The notes beneath the pieces are model-generated. The model saw only the letters and a program-made list of their open reading frames with translations. It did not search any database and had not been told where the DNA came from. DNA of 64,000 bases, taken from the NCBI RefSeq assembly GCF_923868895.1, contig NZ_OV350343.1, positions 1,984,001 through 2,048,000 of the forward strand, given 5' to 3'. The position numbers were made by a program, and so were the translations under genes. Below are positions 40,601 to 48,200 of this stretch, piece by piece. Numbering within the stretch: position 1 is the stretch's first letter; every line of letters begins with the position of its first letter. The DNA comes from Halomonas sp. TD01 (GTDB lineage: Bacteria; Pseudomonadota; Gammaproteobacteria; Pseudomonadales; Halomonadaceae).

Positions 40601-43469
40601 TGAGGTGAAAACCCTCGACGAGAACGACAACGTCGCCAACTTCGTGACCGGCGATAACATCGTGCTCAGTGATGAGGCGGGCGGCATCAAGATCGCCACC
40701 GCGGATGATGTCACTTTCACTAGCATCAACAGTGACAGCCTCGCCATCACGGGCGGCCCAACGCTCACTGGCGGCGGCATTGATATGAATGGCGGCACTA
40801 TCAGTGATCTTGCTCCTGGAGTTAACCCGCAAGATGCGGTCAACCTCAGCCAGTTGGAAAACTCCGCTGCCGCTTCGAAGACTGAAGTCGCGGGCGGCAC
40901 CAATGTGGCCAGTGTGGACAAGGCTACTGGCGTGAACGGTCAGGATATCTACACCGTTAATGCCGAGGGCGCATCAGTGAGTGCCGGTTCCGGCGCGGTA
41001 GATGTCACCGCCGCTGCCCCCGATGCCAATAACGTCACTGACTACGCGGTCGATCTTAGCCAAGCTTCAAAAGACAGCCTGACACTGGCGGATTCGGCGC
41101 TCCAAACCGTAGTTACCCAGATCGACGGCACCGAGGTGAAAACCCTCGATGAGAACGACAACGTCGCCAACTTCGTGACCGGCGATAACATCGTGCTCAG
41201 TGATGAGGCGGGTGGCATCAAGATCGCCACGGCAGATGATGTTACTTTCACTAGCATCAACAGTGACAGCCTCGCCATCACCGGCGGCCCGACGCTCACT
41301 GGCGGCGGCATTGATATGAACAACACCACCATTAGCAACTTGGCTGATGGGGTGAATGCTAACGACGCCGTGAACCTCAGTCAGTTGGAAAAGGTTAGCA
41401 GCTCAGCTAACGCAGGATGGAACGTCACCACCTCAAATGAAACAGGTACTGTTAGCAGCAATGTAGGGCCTAACGCGAACGTGGACTTTGTTAGCGGCGA
41501 TGAAAACGTGGTGATTTCCCATATGCGTAGCGAAGACGGCAGTACTTCGATTGATTATCGTCTAGCCGATGATGTGCGTATCGGTAATAGCGTGTCGGTG
41601 GGAGATACATCTATTAGTAACGATGGTTTGGTGATCACAGGTGGCCCAAGTGTCACTACACAAGGTATCGATGCTGGTAATAAACAGATTACCAATGCGG
41701 CAAGTGGGGTTGGTGACACCCCGCTGGACGAGCTAGAAGGCGATGCGCTAGGGAATGTCATTAACGCCGGTGATTTGCAAAACGTTGCCAATAACCTTAG
41801 TAGCAGTGTCACCGCTGCCAAAACGGAAGTGGAAGCTGGTAACAACATGACGGTTGCTGATCGCATCGGTGATGATGGACAGGTTATCTACACAGTGGCT
41901 ACCGCAGATGAAGTTAGCTTTGATCAAGTTGATATAGGTAGTGTCAGCATCAATGCAGACAATGTGGATGATAGTGGGAACACCATTATTAGTGGGGTAG
42001 GCGAAGGTGGTATTGGTGAAGACAGCACCGATGCCATTAATGGTTCGCAACTCTGGGCGACTCAGGATCTGATTAAGAACCTGGAAGGTGGGGTCATCAA
42101 CATCGCAGGCGATCTGAGTGACGAGTACATCACTAATAACGGTCGAGGTATTCGCTATGTGCGTACCAACGATGAGGGCCTTGATGTGAGCGATGCGTTT
42201 GCCGAAGCGCAAGGCTCCACAGCCCTTGGGTACGAAGCGCGTGCTACGGGTGACCGTGCGCTGGCCATGGGTTACGAAGCAATGGCATCACACCAAGGCA
42301 GTGTGGCGCTAGGTGAAGGTGCCCGCACCGAAGCGGCTATGAGAACTGCCTCGGTGGAGATTGGAGGCCAGACCTATCAGTTCGCAGGTGTAAATCCAGT
42401 GGCCACAGTTAGCGTTGGTAACGCCGGTTCCGAGCGAACCATTACCAATGTAGCGGCAGGACGGATCAGCGCAACCAGTACCGATGCCATCAATGGAAGC
42501 CAGCTATACGCCTCCAACCAGTTTATGGATACGCTCGATGATCGCTTAACTATCGTGGAAGGTGGCTTGGGCGATCTTACTGAAACGGTGGCAGGTATAC
42601 CCCAAGGGGGCGGAGAAGGCGCAGTCGAGTATGCTCGAAACGATGATGGTTCCATCAATAAAAATACTGTTGAGCTGGCAGGCGATGGTGGCTCCAAAAT
42701 TACTAACGTAGCGCCAGGCGAGATTGCATCGGGCAGTTCGGATGCAGTTTCAGGAGATCAGCTTCACACGACACGTCAGGATGTCGCTGGCAACACCGCT
42801 AATATCGAAGGTAACCGTAACCAGATTGCAGGTAACACTGACAGCATAAGCAACATTAACACCACGCTAGACAAAGGCCTGAATGTCAGTGCCGACCAGG
42901 GTGAGCCGGTTAATCGTCAGCTCGGGGATACCGTTGCAGTGACTGGAGATAACAACATCACTACTCGTACTACAGGGCAGGGGGTTCAGGTTACGCTTAA
43001 TCGAGAGCTAAATGTGAATAGCGTCACCACTGGTAACACCACAATCAATAACGATGGCGTAAGGATTCAAGATGGCCCTAGCATGACGCAAACAGGTTTT
43101 GATGCCAACGGCACCACTATTACCAATGTGGCGCCTGGTGTTAATGCTGGGGATGCCGTCAACGTAGGCCAAATGAATGAGTTGGGTCAGCGTTTTGCTA
43201 ATGAAATCAACAATGTTCACGGCCGCATTGATAAGGTTGAGCGCAACGCTAATGCAGGCATTGCAGCGGTTGCTGCTATGGGGCACGCCCCTTATGTGCC
43301 CGGTAAGCTTACTTACCACGTAGGGGGTGGCCACCACGGTGGTGAAAGTGCCGTCGGCATCAACTTTCGCCGTACTGCGGATAATGGCCGCTGGAGCTTA
43401 AACGCAGGCATTGCTGGTTCACGGGCAGGTGCCACTATTGGTGTCGGTATTTCAGGGGTGATTGATTAA
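31668..43469 (+). CDS. Giant trimeric autotransporter adhesin TAA2
   Basis: A 3,933-residue intact TAA. The ESPR is nearly identical at the DNA level to that of TAA1, with a signal peptide ending near residue 79 (ISDAEA). A YadA-type head (~32090-32760) is followed by a block nearly identical to TAA1, then a stalk dominated by eleven copies of the 531-bp unit (33171-35825 and 37164-40349) split by a head-containing interlude. Diverged stalk, neck and GIRYVRTND modules come next, and a short coiled coil leads into the anchor. The anchor differs from those of TAA1 and TAA3, and the protein ends ...GVGISGVID, without the C-terminal aromatic residue usual for barrel substrates. The GGGAG ribosome site is well placed. 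It is paired with tpgA-like 2. Confidence 0.95.
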   Translation: MNNVFRLIWNRTLGRLVVASEAARSQHKAGNGSKQVGQPPIPVQKTTECRLFTPLKPKALLLACATMLLLPLGISDAEARKFASDGGSCVSVGGGTVIGRLVTPSTTFDPIDGSGTYSTVAGCNASGNGQSAATVYGTFSQVTGAGGAAFGFNVRAARWATAIGLESRATGVSGTALGFGSQATALNAVAIGGAGGDGTTPLAVADSTLASGLHSIAIGSNAVRGAQALGGNAIAIGGETIASELSSTALGNKSQATGASSLAVGERSEATAQFANALGIQSKAEGLASLAVGPAAKALAESSVAMGRRSEATELQSIAVGFDSKASGVDSLAIGTGAIASGERSISIGFANEVSGTGSGAIGDPNIITGAGSYALGNDNTIEANNAGVFGNRNILAATADGSRIIGNDNNINVPDAMVVGNNADVTQAGGVALGSGSVADTAAGIVGYVPFGATAADTAAINGTVATQAAVDIGSRQITSVAAGTELDDAVNVSQLVATQTSVAAGTNVTSVAESDNPNGGTIYTINADGASVSAGSAAVDVVAAVPDANNVTDYAVDLSQASKDSLTLADSALQDVVTQVDGVDVKTLTKGDNNANFVTGKNMALSPDGAGGIEIATLDNVTFTDVKTDTLTAGPVNIGATGIDAGNTTISGVAPGVAGTDAVNLNQLDDAAAASKTEVAGGTNVAGVDKATGINGQDIYTVNAEGASVSAGSAAVDVVAAAPDANNVTDYAVDLSQASKDSLTLADSALQDVVTQVDGVDVKTLTKGDNNANFVTGKNMALSPDGAGGIEIATLDNVTFTDVKTDTLTAGPVNIGATGIDAGNTTISGVAPGVAGTDAVNLNQLDDAAAASKTEVAGGSNIASVDKTTGINGQDIYTVNADGASVSAGSGAVDVVAAAPDANNVTDYAVDLSQASKDSLTLADSALQDVVTQVDGVDVKTLTKGDNNANFVTGKNMALSPDGAGGIEIATLDNVTFTDVKTDTLTAGPVNIGATGIDAGNTTISGVAPGVAGTDAVNLNQLDDAAAASKTEVAGGTNVAGVDKATGINGQDIYTVNADGASVSAGSGAVDVVAAAPDANNVTDYAVDLSQASKDSLTLADSALQDVVTQVDGVDVKTLTKGDNNANFVTGKNMALSPDGAGGIEIATLDNVTFTDVKTDTLTAGPVNIGATGIDAGNTAISGVAPGVAGTDAVNLNQLDDAAAASKTEVAGGTNVAGVDKATGINGQDIYTVNAEGASVSAGSAAVDVVAAVPDANNVTDYAVDLSQASKDSLTLADSALQDVVTQVDGVDVKTLTKGDNNANFVTGKNMALSPDGAGGIEIATLDNVTFTDVKTDTLTAGPVNIGATGIDAGNTTISGVAPGVAGTDAVNLNQLDDAAAASKTEVAGGTNVAGVDKATGINGQDIYTVNADGASVSAGSGAVDVVAAAPDANNVTDYAVDLSQASKDSLLLADSALQTVVTQIDGTAVKTIDQNDNVANFISGDNIELSDLGGAIEIATSPNLTADSLTINNGPTLNDNGIDMGGDTITNVGAPINGGDAVNLDYFDENRTRYYSVNDNGVQQGNYDNDGATGINALAAGTNALADGNSSLAMGDGARTASIGSDQVAVGTGALAGGNRSIAIGQGARAATDLFDGGIEAVAIGSGASAQGTGNVALGSGSFADGSTLATAAYQPLDSSGNPIAVAAPTATSEVSVGTVGDERRIINVAAGAEDTDAVNVSQLKAVNELASAGWDVQTNGDTATNVAPGDTVQFIDGKNIDITRNGADITVATADSVVFDDVTITGGPTLTGGGIDMNNTTISNLADGVNANDAVNLSQLEGAVAASKTEVAGGTNVAGVDKATGINGQDIYTVNAEGASVSAGSAAVDVVAAVPDANNVTDYAVDLSQASKDSLTLADSALQDVVTQVDGVDVKTLTKGDNNANFVTGKNMALSPDGAGGIEIATLDNVTFTDVKTDTLTAGPVNIGATGIDAGNTTISGVAPGVAGTDAVNLNQLDDAAAASKTEVAGGTNVAGVDKATGINGQDIYTVNAEGASVSAGSAAVDVVAAAPDANNVTDYAVDLSQASKDSLTLADSALQDVVTQVDGVDVKTLTKGDNNANFVTGKNMALSPDGAGGIEIATLDNVTFTDVKTDTLTAGPVNIGATGIDAGNTTISGVAPGVAGTDAVNLNQLDDAAAASKTEVAGGTNVAGVDKATGINGQDIYTVNAEGASVSAGSAAVDVVAAAPDANNVTDYAVDLSQASKDSLTLADSALQTVVTQIDGTAVKTIDQNDNVANFVTGKNMALSPDGAGGIEIATLDNVTFTDVKTDTLTAGPVNIGATGIDAGNTTISGVAPGVAGTDAVNLNQLDDAAAASKTEVAGGTNVAGVDKATGINGQDIYTVNAEGASVSAGSAAVDVVAAAPDANNVTDYAVDLSQASKDSLTLADSALQTVVTQIDGTAVKTIDQNDNVANFVTGKNMALSPDGAGGIEIATLDNVTFTDVKTDTLTAGPVNIGATGIDAGNTTISGVAPGVAGTDAVNLNQLDDAAAASKTEVAGGTNVAGVDKATGINGQDIYTVNAEGASVSAGSAAVDVVAAAPDANNVTDYAVDLSQASKDSLTLADSALQTVVTQIDGTAVKTIDQNDNVANFVTGKNMALSPDGAGGIEIATLDNVTFTDVKTDTLTAGPVNIGATGIDAGNTTISGVAPGVAGTDAVNLNQLDDAAAASKTEVAGGSNIASVDKTTGINGQDIYTVNADGASVSAGSSAVDVTAAAPDANNVTDYAVDLSQASKDSLTLADSALQTVVTQIDGAAVKTIDQNDNVANFVTGKNMALSPDGAGGIEIATLDNVTFTDVKTDTLTAGPVNIGATGIDAGNTTISGVAPGVAGTDAVNLNQLDDAAAASKTEVAGGSNIASVDKTTGINGQDIYTVNAEGASVSAGSGAVDVTAAAPDANNVTDYAVDLSQASKDSLTLADSALQTVVTQIDGTEVKTLDENDNVANFVTGDNIVLSDEAGGIKIATADDVTFTSINSDSLAITGGPTLTGGGIDMNGGTISDLAPGVNPQDAVNLSQLENSAAASKTEVAGGTNVASVDKATGVNGQDIYTVNAEGASVSAGSGAVDVTAAAPDANNVTDYAVDLSQASKDSLTLADSALQTVVTQIDGTEVKTLDENDNVANFVTGDNIVLSDEAGGIKIATADDVTFTSINSDSLAITGGPTLTGGGIDMNNTTISNLADGVNANDAVNLSQLEKVSSSANAGWNVTTSNETGTVSSNVGPNANVDFVSGDENVVISHMRSEDGSTSIDYRLADDVRIGNSVSVGDTSISNDGLVITGGPSVTTQGIDAGNKQITNAASGVGDTPLDELEGDALGNVINAGDLQNVANNLSSSVTAAKTEVEAGNNMTVADRIGDDGQVIYTVATADEVSFDQVDIGSVSINADNVDDSGNTIISGVGEGGIGEDSTDAINGSQLWATQDLIKNLEGGVINIAGDLSDEYITNNGRGIRYVRTNDEGLDVSDAFAEAQGSTALGYEARATGDRALAMGYEAMASHQGSVALGEGARTEAAMRTASVEIGGQTYQFAGVNPVATVSVGNAGSERTITNVAAGRISATSTDAINGSQLYASNQFMDTLDDRLTIVEGGLGDLTETVAGIPQGGGEGAVEYARNDDGSINKNTVELAGDGGSKITNVAPGEIASGSSDAVSGDQLHTTRQDVAGNTANIEGNRNQIAGNTDSISNINTTLDKGLNVSADQGEPVNRQLGDTVAVTGDNNITTRTTGQGVQVTLNRELNVNSVTTGNTTINNDGVRIQDGPSMTQTGFDANGTTITNVAPGVNAGDAVNVGQMNELGQRFANEINNVHGRIDKVERNANAGIAAVAAMGHAPYVPGKLTYHVGGGHHGGESAVGINFRRTADNGRWSLNAGIAGSRAGATIGVGISGVID
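33171..35825 (+). repeat. 531-bp tandem repeat block A, five units, in TAA2
   Basis: Unit starts are at 33171, 33702, 34233, 34764 and 35295. The flanks match TAA1: 16645 aligns with 33702, and 17411 aligns with 36061. The offset grows by 1,593 bp, exactly three units. Confidence 0.95.
37164..40349 (+). repeat. 531-bp tandem repeat block B, six units, in TAA2
   Basis: Unit starts are at 37164, 37695, 38226, 38757, 39288 and 39819. Units differ mainly by alternating sub-blocks ([20 protein letters not shown] versus [19 protein letters not shown]), which shows mosaic exchange between units. Confidence 0.95.
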
Positions 43470-43480
43470 TTCGCAAGCTT

Positions 43481-43502
43481 GGGGAGAGACTTCTCTCTCC
43501 CC
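43481..43502 (+). other. Hairpin between TAA2 and tpgA-like 2
   Basis: A perfect 9-bp stem GGGGAGAGA/TCTCTCCCC with tetraloop CTTC sits 12 bp after the TAA2 stop. The T-run after it is poor (agtttctgtt), so it may be a partial terminator or an mRNA processing site that sets the ratio of adhesin to partner. Modules 1 and 3 have no such element. Confidence 0.65.
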
Positions 43503-43547
43503 AGTTTCTGTTACTAATAGGCTTGTATGACGGAATAGGGCGTGACC

Positions 43548-44339
43548 ATGAAAAATCGATCCACGATATTAGCAATTGGCCTGGTGATCGGGTTAGCAGG
43601 CTGTGCTTCAAATGCGTCGCTAACAGACGAGGGGGAAGTTCGCTTTCCTGATTTGGACAGCACGTATCTGAAAACCGGGGATTTTGTCGATCCCGATGAT
43701 GTACTGCGCATTTCTGAAGGCCAACACAAAGACCAAGTACGTCTATTATTGGGGCATCCGCACTTTAGCGAAGGTATTTTTGGCGTGCGCGAGTGGGACT
43801 ACGCCTTTAATTTTTATACTGGCAACGGCAATGAGTACATTACTTGCCAGTATAAATTGCTATTTGACCGTGATATGCGCGTCAAAAGCACTTACTGGCG
43901 TGATGCACAATGCCCAGCGCTGTTAGTTCCTATCCAGGTGGAGGAATTCGCTATAGAGCCACGCCAAGAGAAGCTAATGCTGCCAGGGGATGTGCTGTTC
44001 GACTTTGATAGCGCGCAGCTGACCCTGGAAGGTCGGCGTGCCTTAGAAAGGATAGTAGCAGCATTCGATGAAACCAAGCCGCCCACCAATGTACGAGTGG
44101 TCGGCTATGCTGATCGCTTTGGTGATGAACAACACAACCTACGTCTATCCCAGGCGCGGGCTGAAACAGTCGGCAATTACTTAGCTAGCCAAGGGGTGGC
44201 GCGTGCCAGCTTAGAGGTGGTAGGAAGAGGGCAGGCCGACCCTGTAGTGAACTGCCCTGGCAGTATAGCGACCCCAAGCGTTAGAGAGTGTTTAAAACCC
44301 AATCGAAGGGTGGAGATAACGCTGCAATACGAGAGCTAA
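43548..44339 (+). CDS. TpgA-like lipoprotein 2: BamE-like plus OmpA-like domains
   Basis: A 263-residue lipoprotein with the same layout as the other two: lipobox LAGC (C19), BamE-like domain around residues 45-105 (VLRISEGQHKDQVRLLLGHPHF...FGVREWDYAF) and an OmpA-like domain around 145-263 with D189 and R204. Its N-terminal half clearly differs in sequence from copies 1 and 3, just as the TAA2 anchor differs from theirs, consistent with cognate pairing. ATG 43548 has an AGGG site about seven bases upstream; GTG 43542 is possible. Proposed role: periplasmic partner that ties the TAA2 barrel to peptidoglycan. Confidence 0.88.
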   Translation: MKNRSTILAIGLVIGLAGCASNASLTDEGEVRFPDLDSTYLKTGDFVDPDDVLRISEGQHKDQVRLLLGHPHFSEGIFGVREWDYAFNFYTGNGNEYITCQYKLLFDRDMRVKSTYWRDAQCPALLVPIQVEEFAIEPRQEKLMLPGDVLFDFDSAQLTLEGRRALERIVAAFDETKPPTNVRVVGYADRFGDEQHNLRLSQARAETVGNYLASQGVARASLEVVGRGQADPVVNCPGSIATPSVRECLKPNRRVEITLQYES

Positions 44340-44370
44340 ATCAACAAAAAAATTCCTCTGTCATCACATT

Positions 44371-44422
44371 AATGCCCGTGTATGCCATGACCTTTATAGG
44401 TAAATGTCACGCGGGCATTTTA
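44371..44422 (+). terminator. Terminator after tpgA-like 2
   Basis: AATGCCCG (44371-44378) pairs with CGGGCATT (44412-44419), with further pairing inside, followed by TTTATT. Confidence 0.7.
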
Positions 44423-44873
44423 TTACCTTGCTAACACTTTGCTACAAAAATGATCCGATAATGCAAATAGTTAATTACAGTTAACTAAGTCGGAAGGAGT
44501 ATTTTCATCTGTTTAGACGTAGTGCTAATGGCACAGTATTAACAATGGTAAAAAACAAAAGTATTTTTTTAGAAAAAGCCGATTGATAAAAAGTTTTAAA
44601 TGTTAAATGTATTTTTATTAATGTTGTTTGTTTTAGTGTTAGTTGTTGTTTTAGATAGAGGTGGGTGTTTCTTGTTTGTTTTATTTATCAATATAAGTAT
44701 ATGTTTTTATTTGTTTTTTTATTTTATTTTATTATTGGTGCTTTCTTTTTTAACTTTTTGAAAATATTGTTCGTTAGAGAAAAAGGGGTGCTGAAATATT
44801 GTAATTAATTTTTAAATATTAAATGTCGTTAAATGCCTGGAGATAGTATCGATTTTTGCTCTAATTACTGAGT

Positions 44874-44899
44874 ATTAACAATCATGTCACTGTGTTGAG
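44874..44899 (+). promoter_or_regulatory. Shared upstream motif, TAA3 copy
   Basis: ATTAACAATC-N3-TCA-N2-GTGTTGAG, 302 bp before the TAA3 start, with the same fixed bases and spacing as 31410-31435. It overlaps the AGTTAGTGCTTA core at its end. Confidence 0.5.
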
Positions 44900-44944
44900 T
44901 TAGTGCTTATCTAAGTAAGAGAATGTACCCACTAAATAAACGCC

Positions 44945-45208
44945 TTGAACGGTGCTCATAAGATTCTGTGTTTTTACACAGAGCCTCAAGGGTACCTGCA
45001 AAGGTCGTTTGCTTATCTATCGCAGCGCTATGAAATGGTTTTTAACTGCGTGATGGCATTCGACAGTTGCCCAGTCGGAATGATGTTGCCCCAGGTTTGG
45101 TTTGCCCCTGAGCTTCAACATCGCACCGAGATGGCCAAGGGAAAAACTGTGCGAGGCGAAATCGCCTCCTCATCTGAATGGTTAGTGGAGTTCTCAGTAA
45201 ATGAATAA
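44945..45208 (+). CDS. Possible small leader ORF overlapping the TAA3 start
   Basis: An 87-codon frame with a TTG start ends in a stop that overlaps the TAA3 ATG by eight bases (ATGAATAA). The product contains no family that I recognise. There is no good ribosome site at the TTG, and the length could arise by chance. If translated, it would be coupled to TAA3. Low confidence that it is a gene. Confidence 0.2.
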   Translation: MNGAHKILCFYTEPQGYLQRSFAYLSQRYEMVFNCVMAFDSCPVGMMLPQVWFAPELQHRTEMAKGKTVRGEIASSSEWLVEFSVNE

Positions 45209-48200
45209 CGTATTTCGCCTAATCTGGAACCGTACGCTTGGTCGGTTGGTGGTGACATCTGAAGCGGCACGCAGCCGCGATAAAGCGGCCACACGGCAAG
45301 GGGTGGTCGGCCAACTGCCGGCACCGGAAGTCGCCTCAAATATTCCCGCTCTGCTGCGCCCCGTGGTCGCCGCAGTGGCACTCGCCGTTGGCTCAATAAC
45401 GCTGGTTTCTCCAGTGCAGGCTGATGCGTTAATGAATGCAGATAGCTGTGCCAATCAGGGGTTTAATAACACCCGTATTGGCATTGGCTCTGGGGCGAAA
45501 GCCTGTGGTGACGGTTTGATCGCTATTGGCTGGGGTGCTGAAGCGACTGGCGTTGACCTTGTTTTTCCTCCCAATCCTGATGTGCAGAGCGGCGTTGCTA
45601 TTGGGCGTGCATCCTCCGCGACAGGTGGTGTTGCCATAGGTCATCGTGCTGCAGCGGGTGGATCGAACAGTGATGGGACTAGCAGTGTGGGTACTGCTAT
45701 TGGTGGTGGTTCTGTCGCGAGGGGGCACCGTTCCATTGCCATCGGCACCGTTGGCAATCGCCCAACAGTTGCGTCAGCCAATTGGGCTATGGCGTTGGGA
45801 ACGAATGCAACTGCTTCGGAGGTTCGCTCTGTCGCACTTGGGCCGGAGGCAAAAGCTAAAGGTGTAGGCTCTCTCGCCATGGGCGATGGCGCGGTGGCAG
45901 AGTCTATACGTGTAACAACCCAGGCGTTGTACGATGCCCCTACCAGTAATCCAAATGGTTACGAGGTGGGTGATTATTTGCCGACCACGGCGGTGGGGGC
46001 GGGTGCAACGGCGAATTCAGGGACTGCTATCGGCCATGATGCGGTCGCTGGACGTGAATCTGGAAATGGGGATGGTTTAATTAACACCGGCACGGCCCTT
46101 GGTGCTGGTGCACAGGCCACCGGCAACACCTCCATTGCTATTTCGCCCGCTGCTTATGCACCTGCCATAGCTGATGGATTGGGTGCTATTGCAGTGGGGT
46201 ATGACACCCGGGCAAATGAGCTGGGTTCGCTTGCTATTGGTATTCGAGCGGAAGCAGCCGAAGCGGCTATGGCGTTTGGGTATGGTGCAAAGGCCCTCGG
46301 AAAGGGGGGGAGCGCACTCGGTGGTGATGCAAAGGCAACGGGGAATCGTTCCGTTGCCATTGGGGCTGCGGAAGCAGCTAAGGCTGGCGATATCGCCATT
46401 GGGGATGAAGCATACGCCGAAGGCGGTGTGGACGGTTCCGGTAACCCTATGTCTGCTCTCGCGGTGGGCTTTGGTGCCGAAGCGGTGGGCGAAGATGCCG
46501 CGGCCTTTGGTAATAATGCAAAGGCAAGAGCTAACTATGGTCTTGCTGTAGGTAATTTTGCTGAGGCTAATGGTGTACAGGCATCTAGTCTGGGCAATGG
46601 AGCTCAAGCCAATGGCGATTACAGTTTAGCGCTAGGTAATATTGCTAAAGCTAACGGTGTGAGTGCCTCCAGTGTGGGTAATTTTGCTGAAGCCGATGGC
46701 GATTACAGCATAGCGCTAGGTGAATTTTCTGAAGCCGGTGGATCCCGTAGTACAGCGGTAGGTAGTGGTGCTAAAGCGAGTGCTGAGAATGCTTGGGCAT
46801 CAGGTAGCGATGCAGTTGCCAGTGCTAATGGCGCCATTGCTTTAGGTAAGCAGTCACAAGCAACGGTTGAAAACACCGTTGCAATGGGTACCAATGCTGA
46901 GGCTTCAGCCACCAATGCAATTGCGATTGGTAAAGATAGTTTAGCATCAGGTGTTGATACTGGTGCCATCGGCCGTGGCGCGGTTGCTACTGGCTCGTGG
47001 GCGGTAGGTACCGGTGCTAATGCCAGCAACGGCGGTCAGGCCTTTGGTGAGTACTCCACGGCCAGCGGCAATGTATCGTCTGCCTATGGCTACAATGCAA
47101 CGGCTACCGGTAATCGGTCTAGCGCGCTAGGTACCAGTGCCAGAGCCGAGGGTGTTCGTTCGGTTGCGGTAGGTGATGGGGCGCTGTCAAGGAATATTGC
47201 GCTCACCTCTGTCGCATTGTCAGGCACCTCTAATCCAAATGGCTATAAAGTTGGCGATCCAATGCCCACCGTAGCAGTAGGTGCGGGTTCGCGCGCTGTT
47301 AATGGCACCGCTGTTGGGTTTGATGCTGTTGCAGGCAAGGTCGTTGGCAGTACCACTAACTCGGGTACCGCCATCGGTGGTGGTGCGCAGGCTACCGGTA
47401 ATGCTTCCATCGCTATTTCACCGGCTGCTGAGGCACCGGCTATTGCTGATGGATTGGGTGCTGTCGCAATGGGGTATGACGCCCGTGCAATGCAGCTCGG
47501 CTCGCTTGCAATAGGGATTCGAGCAGATGCCAGTGAGTATGGTAATGCCTTTGGTAACAGAGCCAATGCTGGAGATTATGGCGTTGCTAACGGTTTTAAG
47601 GCGAACGCAACTGGTGAGCGAGCTATTGCGATTGGTACCGAAAGTCTTGCGTCTGTTGATGATGCAATTGCCGTAGGTACTAATGCTCGAGCCACTGGTG
47701 TAGATGCCCTGGCCATCGGTCGTGATGCCTGGGCGGCAGGTTCTGTCGCTCAGGGTGCTGTGGCGCGAGCTGCTAATGGCGGTGCGGCGTTTGGTGATGG
47801 TGCTCAGGCAACATGGCGTGAAGACAATGATCCAAATGAGAACCCAGAAACATTTGACGTTTCTGGTGCTGCGTTGGGTAAAAATGCCCTAGCGAACCGT
47901 TCAGGTGCTACCGCGCTGGGTGCCAACACGGAAGTGTTAGTGGATGACGGCGTCGCGTTAGGTTCTGGTTCCATTTCAACCGTTGGTCCAGGTGTAAATG
48001 GTTACATTCCGGCCACCGCAGATGCGGCACAAGAGCAAGCGATCCTGGATACAGCTGCCGTTCGTGGCGCTGTTGATGTGGGCAGTCGCCAGATCACCAG
48101 CGTTGCAGCTGGTACTCAGGATGATGATGCAGTTAACGTCTCTCAGCTGAAGGCCGTGGAAACCATGGCGGCTGAAAGTGGTGTTAACTATTACAGTGTT

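Larger units (their letters stand above)
44340..45200 (+). promoter_or_regulatory. Long AT-rich region upstream of TAA3
   Basis: An 861-bp region. After a terminator (44371-44422) comes a strongly AT-rich stretch (~44460-44830), the shared motif (44874-44899), the AGTTAGTGCTTA core (44898-44909) and two hairpins: TCTGTGT/ACACAGA (44965-44982) and GAGGCGA/TCGCCTC (45153-45168), the latter 32 bp before the start. An 87-codon frame (44945-45208) lies inside. Confidence 0.55.
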
